A stretch of 64,000 bases of DNA from Cytophagales bacterium. GTDB lineage: Bacteria > Bacteroidota > Bacteroidia > Cytophagales > Thermoflexibacteraceae. The position numbers and the translations under genes were made by a program. The notes under the pieces are model-generated. The model did no database searches, had not been told where the DNA came from, and saw nothing but the letters and a program-made list of their open reading frames with translations. The DNA is taken from contig JAAFKA010000009.1 of NCBI GenBank assembly GCA_013299115.1, forward strand, positions 62,001 through 126,000, written 5' to 3'. This document shows positions 58,284 through 64,000 of this stretch, piece after piece (positions within the stretch are counted from its first letter, which is position 1; every line of letters starts with the position of its first letter).

Positions 58284-59216
58284 TTATAAATTCTGAAATA
58301 CCAAGATGTGGTTTGTACTACCAAGCTCATAACCAAGTCTTTGCCAAACTTTAAAAACTGCTCTGTTGGTACTTTGCGTGTTCATAAAAATATATTCTGC
58401 ACCTTGTTCTCGCAAGTGATGGGTCATTTCTGAAATAAGTTTTTGATACCAACCTTTGCAAGAAGGAGCAACCGCAGACAAGACCATCTTAGAAATATTG
58501 GTATTTAGCAAATCCCATTCTTCTTTGAGATAGTTGGCTGTGAGAAATGCCTCACAAGGATAGGCTTTGTCATCAGGCACTAACACAACATCGGCAAAAC
58601 CTTTGATAGCATTTTCCACATAAGTAGCCAAATATTCGTCTGCTGTTGCAAGGTCAAAATTTGTATCTGCGTGCAGACGGTCATAGCCGTTGCGAGTGGT
58701 ACGAGCCACTTCCTTGAGCAACAAGGCATCATTTTCGGTAGCTTGACGCACTGCATAGCGTTGTGGTGTGTCAAATTTATCTAAATTTCCTCTAAAATAG
58801 GTTAGTCGTGTTTCTACAAACCGAAAACCATTGGCAGTCAATGCTTGCAGTAGTATAGTATCTTCACTGGGAATTTCGATAAAATAATAGCCCTTATGTT
58901 GTGATAAATTGAGGTCAATAAAATGACCAATAGCTTGTTGCAAATCCTTATAATTTGTACCTTCAAATAAAACGGAGGCAAGTTTATAAGTAGGAATTTT
59001 AAAATATGCGGTATCCCAAGCCAAAAATTGGGTGCAAAAGAAATAATGTTGTCCTCCAATATGTGTAGATACAATTTGAGTCTTATTCCCAAATAATAGG
59101 GATTGAAAAATGTTTAATTGTTTCTCTATTGCTACTTTTTGAACAAAATTATACGGAGAATAGAAAAAAAGTTTATCTTTTCGTGCCTCAAAAGCTGCTA
59201 ATAAATTGGTGTTCAT
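58284..59216 (-). CDS. GNAT-like acetyltransferase of the amino-sugar set
   Basis: 310 residues. The second half holds GNAT-like blocks: NISKMVLSAVAPSCKGWYQK then LISEMTHHLREQGAEYIFMN and a late strand NRAVFKVWQRLGYELG, as in dTDP-fucosamine acetyltransferase WecD-type proteins. The first half is of unknown fold. It overlaps the ketoisomerase stop by 4 bp and comes before the aminotransferase, so it probably N-acetylates the 3-amino sugar. Fdt/Qdt loci more often use a hexapeptide-repeat enzyme here, so this is a variant. Confidence 0.65.
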   Translation of the reverse strand: MNTNLLAAFEARKDKLFFYSPYNFVQKVAIEKQLNIFQSLLFGNKTQIVSTHIGGQHYFFCTQFLAWDTAYFKIPTYKLASVLFEGTNYKDLQQAIGHFIDLNLSQHKGYYFIEIPSEDTILLQALTANGFRFVETRLTYFRGNLDKFDTPQRYAVRQATENDALLLKEVARTTRNGYDRLHADTNFDLATADEYLATYVENAIKGFADVVLVPDDKAYPCEAFLTANYLKEEWDLLNTNISKMVLSAVAPSCKGWYQKLISEMTHHLREQGAEYIFMNTQSTNRAVFKVWQRLGYELGSTNHILVFQNL

Positions 59217-59623
59217 TGCTGTTTAAAATCATTGAAATTGCGAATATAATCTTGTTCATCATACGTTTTGGAAGCCAAAACCAACTGCACAGAATTATGC
59301 GAATATTGCATGGTATGCCACGCATTTGGGGGCAGATACAAACCTATGGAGGGACTGTCTAAAACAAAAGTCAAAACTTCGGGAGAATTGGACATTTCTA
59401 AATTGACAACAATACGCCCTGCTACTGCAATCAAAATTTGCTCGGTTTCTTTGTGTGCGTGTCTGCCACGTACTATACTTTCAGGAGTGTAGTAAGTCCA
59501 ATAAATCCGTTGTGGAACAAAAGGCAGATGCTGTTGTTGAAATTCGCAAACAGAAATATAACCAATGGTAGCTTCGCCAATAGGTTTAAAAGTAATCAAA
59601 TGTGGGGTTAAATATGTCGGCAT
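59213..59623 (-). CDS. dTDP-4-keto-6-deoxyhexose 3,4-ketoisomerase (FdtA/QdtA-like cupin)
   Basis: 136 residues from ATG 59623 (MPTYLTPHLITFKPIGEATI); the frame reaches back 23 residues more without support. Cupin motifs: RGRHAHKETEQILIAVAGRI with the conserved His-x-His, and LYLPPNAWHTMQYS. Such enzymes shift the keto group from C4 to C3 before transamination. Pathway with the aminotransferase: dTDP-Fuc3N or dTDP-Qui3N. The stop overlaps the following ATG. Confidence 0.85.
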   Translation of the reverse strand: MPTYLTPHLITFKPIGEATIGYISVCEFQQQHLPFVPQRIYWTYYTPESIVRGRHAHKETEQILIAVAGRIVVNLEMSNSPEVLTFVLDSPSIGLYLPPNAWHTMQYSHNSVQLVLASKTYDEQDYIRNFNDFKQQ

Positions 59624-59764
59624 ATCATTATTAATATGATGTTGTAACAAAATGTAAATATAGAGAAGCTCTGATGATTTTTTTATAGACAAAAAATTTT
59701 TTACGTTGTCAAGGACTTGCGACCACCGACAACGTAAAAAGACTCAACTTCAACATTCAAAATT

Positions 59765-61606
59765 TTACTCCACCGTTACCGACTTCGCCAAATTTCTTGG
59801 TTGGTCTACATTGCAACCTCGCAACACTGCCACATGATAAGCCAACAACTGCAACGGCACAACCGAAAGTAAAGGCATCAAAATTTCGTGAGTTGCAGGA
59901 ATTTCTATCACGTGGTCGACCATTTTAGGAATCAAGGTATCTCCTTTGGTAACAATGGCAATCACCTGACCTTTGCGGGCTTTTACTTCCTGAATATTCG
60001 ATACTACTTTGTCGTAAGAACTATCTCTGGTTGCAATCACCACCACAGGCATATCCTTGTCTATCAGGGCAATAGGTCCGTGTTTCATTTCGGCTGCGGG
60101 GTAGCCCTCGGCATGAATGTAGGAAATTTCTTTGAGTTTCAAAGCACCTTCCAAAGCAACAGGGAAGTTGTTGCCTCTGCCCAAATACAAGAAATTGGTA
60201 GCATCTTTGTAAATAGCAGCCAATTTTTTAATCTTGTTGTTTAGTTTCAACGACTCGGCTATGCGGTTTGGAATTTGGTCTAAATGTGTTACCAAATCCG
60301 AATACATTTCCATTGTAATTGTCCCTCTTTTTTTGGCTATGAGCAACGCCATTAATGACAAGACTGTAACTTGTGCAGTAAAGGCTTTGGTACTTGCCAC
60401 GCCTATTTCGGGTCCTGCGTGTGTGTATGCCCCCTCGTGTGTTGCCCTCGCAATAGATGACCCTACTACGTTGCAAATTCCAAAAATGATTGCCCCTTTG
60501 CTCTTTGCCAACTCTATGGCTGCTAAGGTATCTGCGGTTTCGCCTGATTGCGAAATGGCAATGACCACCTCATTTTTATTGATAATTGGGTTTCTGTACC
60601 TAAATTCGGAGGCGTACTCTACTTCTACGGGTATTCTTGCCAACTCCTCTATGATGTACTCTGCCACCAACCCTGCGTGCCAAGAAGTGCCACAAGCCAC
60701 AATGATTATTCGTTTGGCGTTGAGCAAATGGTCTAAATATTTTTGTATGCCGCCCAACATCACGTGATTTTGAGAAGCCACCAACCTGCCTCGCATACTA
60801 TCACGAACAGAATTGGGTTGCTCAAAAATTTCTTTCAACATAAAATGCTCGTACCCATTTTTTTCTATCGACTCCAATTCCAAATCCAACTGCTGGATAT
60901 AAGGAGTCATGGGCATAGCCTCCATGTTTTGAATTTTCAACTCTCCTTTGCGAATGGTTGCAATTTCGTGGTCGTTTAGATAGACCACTTGGTTGGTGTA
61001 TTCTATGATAGGCGTAGCATCAGAGGCAAGCAAATATTCTTGTCCGTTTTTGGCAATGCCAATTACCAACGGACTGCCCTTGCGAGCCGCAATCAATTGG
61101 TCGGGTTTGTCTTGACTCATCACCACAATAGCATAAGCCCCCACCACTTGCGTAAGAGCCAATCGAACAGCCTCTGCCAAGTCGCATTGGTTGTCTTTTT
61201 GAATATGCTCTATAAAATGCACCAGCACCTCCGAGTCTGTTTCACTCTGAAATTTGTGTCCTTTGTTTATCAGCTCTTGTTTCAGGGCTGCATAATTTTC
61301 TATAATTCCGTTGTGAATCAAGGCAATGCGTTGATTTTCAGAAAAATGCGGGTGAGCATTTACATCATTCGGCTCTCCATGCGTAGCCCAACGCGTATGT
61401 CCCATGCCTATATTGGCGTGAACATTTTTGTCGACCAATAAATTTTCCAATTCTTGTACTTTGCCCTTCTTTTTATAGACATTCAAACTGCCGTTGAGCA
61501 AAGCTACCCCAGCACTGTCGTATCCTCTGTACTCCAAGCGGCGAAGCCCTTTGATAATAACGGGACAAGCCTCAGCATCTCCCAAATATGCTACGATTCC
61601 ACACAT
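59765..61606 (-). CDS. glmS: Glucosamine--fructose-6-phosphate aminotransferase (isomerizing)
   Basis: 613 residues. N-terminal glutaminase with nucleophile Cys2 (MCGIVAYLGD), GHTRWATHG and HNGIIENY; C-terminal isomerase with two SIS domains: IVACGTSWHAGLVAEYI, AISQSGETADT, GVASTKAFT and FLYLGRGNNFPVALEGALKL with KEISYIHAEGY. Makes glucosamine-6-phosphate for cell-wall synthesis. No glmS ribozyme seen upstream. Confidence 0.97.
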   Translation of the reverse strand: MCGIVAYLGDAEACPVIIKGLRRLEYRGYDSAGVALLNGSLNVYKKKGKVQELENLLVDKNVHANIGMGHTRWATHGEPNDVNAHPHFSENQRIALIHNGIIENYAALKQELINKGHKFQSETDSEVLVHFIEHIQKDNQCDLAEAVRLALTQVVGAYAIVVMSQDKPDQLIAARKGSPLVIGIAKNGQEYLLASDATPIIEYTNQVVYLNDHEIATIRKGELKIQNMEAMPMTPYIQQLDLELESIEKNGYEHFMLKEIFEQPNSVRDSMRGRLVASQNHVMLGGIQKYLDHLLNAKRIIIVACGTSWHAGLVAEYIIEELARIPVEVEYASEFRYRNPIINKNEVVIAISQSGETADTLAAIELAKSKGAIIFGICNVVGSSIARATHEGAYTHAGPEIGVASTKAFTAQVTVLSLMALLIAKKRGTITMEMYSDLVTHLDQIPNRIAESLKLNNKIKKLAAIYKDATNFLYLGRGNNFPVALEGALKLKEISYIHAEGYPAAEMKHGPIALIDKDMPVVVIATRDSSYDKVVSNIQEVKARKGQVIAIVTKGDTLIPKMVDHVIEIPATHEILMPLLSVVPLQLLAYHVAVLRGCNVDQPRNLAKSVTVE

Positions 61607-61684
61607 AAAAATTTCGAGTTAATTTTGTTTGTTTTATTCTTTGCTTACTAAGATTTTCCTTCTTGAAGAAGTTTGCAAAATGAC

Positions 61685-61749
61685 TTATCTGACACCTTGC
61701 AAGTATCCGATAAAAATGACTTATCTGACACCTTGCAGGTGTCTGATAA
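61685..61749. repeat. Two tandem palindromes TTATCTGACACCT / AGGTGTCTGATAA
   Basis: First unit 61685-61713 is imperfect; second unit 61721-61749 is a near-perfect hairpin (TTATCTGACACCT, TGC, AGGTGTCTGATAA). They share AAAATGACTTATCTGACACC as a direct repeat. Same family as 36519-36551. Confidence 0.65.
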
Positions 61750-62091
61750 ATAGGTTTAAAAATACTTTTGCAAGAAAATTTTTACACACCTCAATTAAAT
61801 ATTTGCCAAAGGTAAAAATATTTTTATCTTTTTTCAAAAAATATGATTGACCTTTTTAGTTAAATGCAATTAAGCATTTTTTAGTTGCAAATAGAAAAGA
61901 TAAAAATAGCAAACAATGCTGCTGTGGTAAATGTGTTGCAATAGCTGCGAGTTATGGTGGAGTATTTGGTTAGGTTGTGATGCAAAATACAAATCTTATT
62001 CCAAAATACGCAAAAAAAGAGGATAAGATACAGTAAAAAAATAAGATAACAATTTTTTAACAAAATTATAATCGTTAGGCAGTACGAACTA

Positions 62092-62162
62092 AGGATTAGA
62101 TATAAAATATTATATAGGAGATATGAAATTAAATTTTGCTTATCAGTTAGTTAATTTCATAT
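62092..62162. repeat. Inverted repeat, second copy of the 6918-7000 family
   Basis: AGGATTAGATATAAAATATT leads to ATATGAAATTAA (62121-62132) paired with TTAATTTCATAT (62151-62162). Confidence 0.55.
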
Positions 62163-62206
62163 TTTTGTATATCATATTTGTTCCTAAGCAACTTACACTA
62201 CTTACA

Positions 62207-62488
62207 TTACTTACATAGCTTAATAACTTTGCCATCATCTTCGGCTTTGAGGGTATAAACAGCACTTTTGTTTACTTTAATGGCTGTTTCTTTTCTGAGC
62301 CGAAATTTGCTTTTGATACCATTTTCCATACTTGTATGCAAGGAATTGTTGATAAGTTCGACAGACAATTCTATTTTTTTGCCACAATTATTGTGAATTT
62401 CTACTACTACACTTTCCTCTAATTGTCGGGAAAAGGCAGGCGAAACAAGCAAAACAGAAACGGATAAGAGAAGTAATAAATTTTTCAT
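62207..62488 (-). CDS. Small secreted protein of unknown function
   Basis: 93 residues with a signal peptide (MKNLLLLLSVSVLLVSPAFS). The mature 70 residues are beta-rich and basic with two cysteines (NNCGKK and KLCK), which could bond. No family recognised. It has a clear TAnnTTTG promoter. Confidence 0.6.
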   Translation of the reverse strand: MKNLLLLLSVSVLLVSPAFSRQLEESVVVEIHNNCGKKIELSVELINNSLHTSMENGIKSKFRLRKETAIKVNKSAVYTLKAEDDGKVIKLCK

Positions 62489-62505
62489 TTTGGTTTGGTT
62501 TTAAT

Positions 62506-62535
62506 CAAAAATATACAAAAAATAAACCAAAACAA
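62506..62535 (-). promoter_or_regulatory. Promoter of the small secreted protein
   Basis: Minus strand: TTG (62533-62535), 19 bases, TATTTTTG (62506-62513). Confidence 0.6.
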
Positions 62536-62561
62536 AATTAAAACCAAACTAAAAATTTCCT

Positions 62562-63215
62562 TTACTCCAACCCCTCAAATAATTCTGCCAAAATAATTTC
62601 AAATCCAACTAAAATATCTTCGCCAGAAAGAGGTTGGTCGAAAGGAATAATGGTAGTGGGTTGTTGCGGTTTATAGACATGAGTGGTTTGCTGGGCAGGA
62701 ATTATCAACCAGCCTAATTGTACGCCTTGTGTGAGGTAATATTGCATTTTGTTTTGGGCATCTTTCAAACTATCATAAGTAGATACCAACTCTACGGCTA
62801 ATTTGGGAACTACCAAAATAAAACTTTTCATCGGCTGTCCCTTCAATTCCTCTTTGAGTAAATAGGAAATATCGGGCATTTTTACACTGTCGTCTTCAAA
62901 ACGGTAAGTACCGCCACTGTCAAGAATCTCACCTTTTGATTGGTTTTGTGTTTTATTCCAAAAAAATATTTCGCCTAATAAACGGCTTAGTTTAGTTTGA
63001 TTGTCAAAATGATTTCCCATTGTAATAGTTAGTTGTTGAGTGCCAATTCTTTCAAAACGCAAAGTAGGGTGTTTTTTTGCTAATTTTATCAGTTGGTCGT
63101 CTGTGATGCCACCCCACGCCGAACAGTCTAAGGTCAGTGTACCATAGAGCAAAGGCAAGTCGTCTGTTGGCTTGGCTTGAATAGTAGGCACAAAAGCTGT
63201 TTCTGTGTTTAGCAT
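62562..63215 (-). CDS. Uma2-family PD-(D/E)XK protein
   Basis: 217 residues. The Uma2/DUF820 pattern is visible in KMPDISYLLKEEL, LVVPKLAVELVSTYDSL with KMQYYLTQGVQLGWLIIPAQ. The Asp of PD and Glu of VEL give the nuclease-like core, although the lysine usually near it is not obvious. Proteins of this family are of unknown role and often present in many copies. Only one is seen here. Confidence 0.75.
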   Translation of the reverse strand: MLNTETAFVPTIQAKPTDDLPLLYGTLTLDCSAWGGITDDQLIKLAKKHPTLRFERIGTQQLTITMGNHFDNQTKLSRLLGEIFFWNKTQNQSKGEILDSGGTYRFEDDSVKMPDISYLLKEELKGQPMKSFILVVPKLAVELVSTYDSLKDAQNKMQYYLTQGVQLGWLIIPAQQTTHVYKPQQPTTIIPFDQPLSGEDILVGFEIILAELFEGLE

Positions 63216-63363
63216 TTTAGTTAGTGATTAGTTATTAATCTTGGAATCATTAATTTTTGGCGTGTATAGCAACGCAAGTCATTTGCAATGGTGTTAGCAC
63301 TAACATTTTTTTGAGTAATGTTAGTGCTGAACATTAATCACACGCTAAAGCGTATGCTACATT

Positions 63364-64000
63364 TTACACACTCAAAATATGCACCAACCGCATTAAGTCT
63401 TCGTTGATATGTTTCTTTTTGCGGATAGTATCGCCAAAAGGTGTATAAGTGAGTTGGTTGTTTACCATACCTGCCATCACGTTGGTTAGGTTATTGAGCA
63501 AACCCTCTACTGCACCCAGCCCCAAACGACTGCCCAATGTACGGTCATAACCCGAAGGAGAACCGCCACGTTGAATATGCCCCAACGTAGTAACTCGAAT
63601 ATCTAAGTGTTTGAGTTTGTTTTTTACCAAACGTGCAATGCTGTTGGCGTTGCCTATCTCCTCGCCTTCGGCTACTACAATGATAGACGAAGTTTTAGAC
63701 CTGTTGAAACCCTCGCGCAAGGTGTGAATCACGTTGTCTATGCTGTCGTCCCTTTCTGGAATCAGCACCAATTCTGCCCCGCCGCCAATGCCACATTCCA
63801 TTGCAATATAGCCCGAATCTCGTCCCATTACCTCCACAAAAAATACCCTGTCGTGTGAGTCTGCCGTATCTCTGATTTTGTCTAAGGCTTCCAAAGCTGT
63901 GTTTACGGCTGTGTCGAAACCCAGCGTATAGTCTGTGCCGTACAAATCATTGTCAATGGTACCAGGTACACCCACAATGGGAATACCAAACTCGGCATGA
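63364..64000 (-). CDS. pfkA: 6-phosphofructokinase, N-terminus beyond window
   Basis: The open frame runs in from the right edge, with about 211 codons visible. Upstream of the window-internal GTG is AEFGIPIVGVPGTIDNDLYG. Substrate motifs follow: GFDTAVNTALEALDKI, EVMGRDSGYIA, ELVLIPE, IVVAEGEE, TTLGHIQRGGSPSGYDR. ATP-dependent phosphorylation of fructose 6-phosphate. The C-terminus is complete (LMRLVHILSV). Confidence 0.92.
   Translation of the reverse strand, partial: HAEFGIPIVGVPGTIDNDLYGTDYTLGFDTAVNTALEALDKIRDTADSHDRVFFVEVMGRDSGYIAMECGIGGGAELVLIPERDDSIDNVIHTLREGFNRSKTSSIIVVAEGEEIGNANSIARLVKNKLKHLDIRVTTLGHIQRGGSPSGYDRTLGSRLGLGAVEGLLNNLTNVMAGMVNNQLTYTPFGDTIRKKKHINEDLMRLVHILSV

Larger units (their letters stand above)
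61607..62206. other. Intergenic stretch with dispersed repeats
   Basis: No gene, tRNA or riboswitch recognised. It holds two GACACCT palindromes (61685-61749) and the ATATGAAATTAA inverted repeat (62121-62162). The remainder is AT-rich. Confidence 0.55.

Noticed and set aside
61607-61760. glmS ribozyme or riboswitch upstream of glmS
   Set aside because: No glmS ribozyme core is seen; the structured parts are dispersed palindromes on the wrong footing.

Overview
The window looks like chromosomal DNA of a member of the Bacteroidota, most likely a Cytophagales-like gliding or environmental bacterium. The evidence is an AT-rich composition, many promoters of the Bacteroidota form (TTG, about 20 bases, TAnnTTTG), a type IX secretion (T9SS) sorting domain on a large amylase, a PorE-like TPR/beta-propeller/CRD/OmpA protein, and several Bacteroidota-type outer-membrane barrels. 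The genus cannot be read from the sequence alone. No rRNA, tRNA, CRISPR array or prophage was recognised.

Layout. 1-11.2 kb: housekeeping and envelope genes (ArnT-like transferase, aldehyde dehydrogenase, GT61, histidine kinase, RidA, porin, dicarboxylate symporter, PorE-like protein). 11.3-18.3 kb: an accessory island. Its core is a tight three-gene minus-strand operon: a STAND NTPase with TPRs, a CHAT protease and a gasdermin-like protein. It is followed by a REP-associated transposase and a 63-bp tandem array of palindromes. The block is bracketed by a 69-bp direct repeat that copies the 3' end of the next gene (PIG-L deacetylase, 18.2-20.9 kb). 21-28 kb: seven tandem paralogues of a PD-(D/E)XK nuclease-like protein, each with its own copy of the same promoter, interrupted by two secreted-protein genes. 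28-41.6 kb: envelope, signalling and degradative genes (Omp85-like barrel, FkbM methyltransferase, LRR protein, WYL regulator, T9SS-exported amylase, SpoIIE phosphatase, M1 aminopeptidase, histidine kinase).

41.7-49.5 kb: a likely peptide natural-product locus. A 68-residue precursor with a double-glycine leader and a six-cysteine core is followed, after an attenuator-like hairpin, by an OmpA-type protein, a thioredoxin-like protein and a fusion of a C39-like domain, VKOR and thioredoxin. A divergent XRE regulator sits upstream. Beyond it lie decayed relatives: a second C39-like gene with an in-frame stop, a frameshifted carboxypeptidase-regulatory-domain gene, an S41 protease, and a possible orphan core-peptide remnant at the end of recN. 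49.5-64 kb: recN, a barrel protein, glycosyltransferases, enolase, a lipid kinase, a three-gene dTDP-3-amino-3,6-dideoxyhexose set (FdtA/QdtA-like ketoisomerase, GNAT-like protein, FdtB/QdtB-like aminotransferase), glmS, Uma2 and 6-phosphofructokinase.

The best candidates for a notable system are (1) the STAND-CHAT-gasdermin operon, in which the NTPase and the protease share a domain that could couple them, proposed as an abortive-infection module ending in membrane pores; (2) the seven-copy PD-(D/E)XK array with a variable N-terminal block; and (3) the disulfide-rich peptide locus. Several families of palindromic repeats lie between genes, two of them inside reading frames. Functions are inferred from motifs and gene order only; no database search was run.
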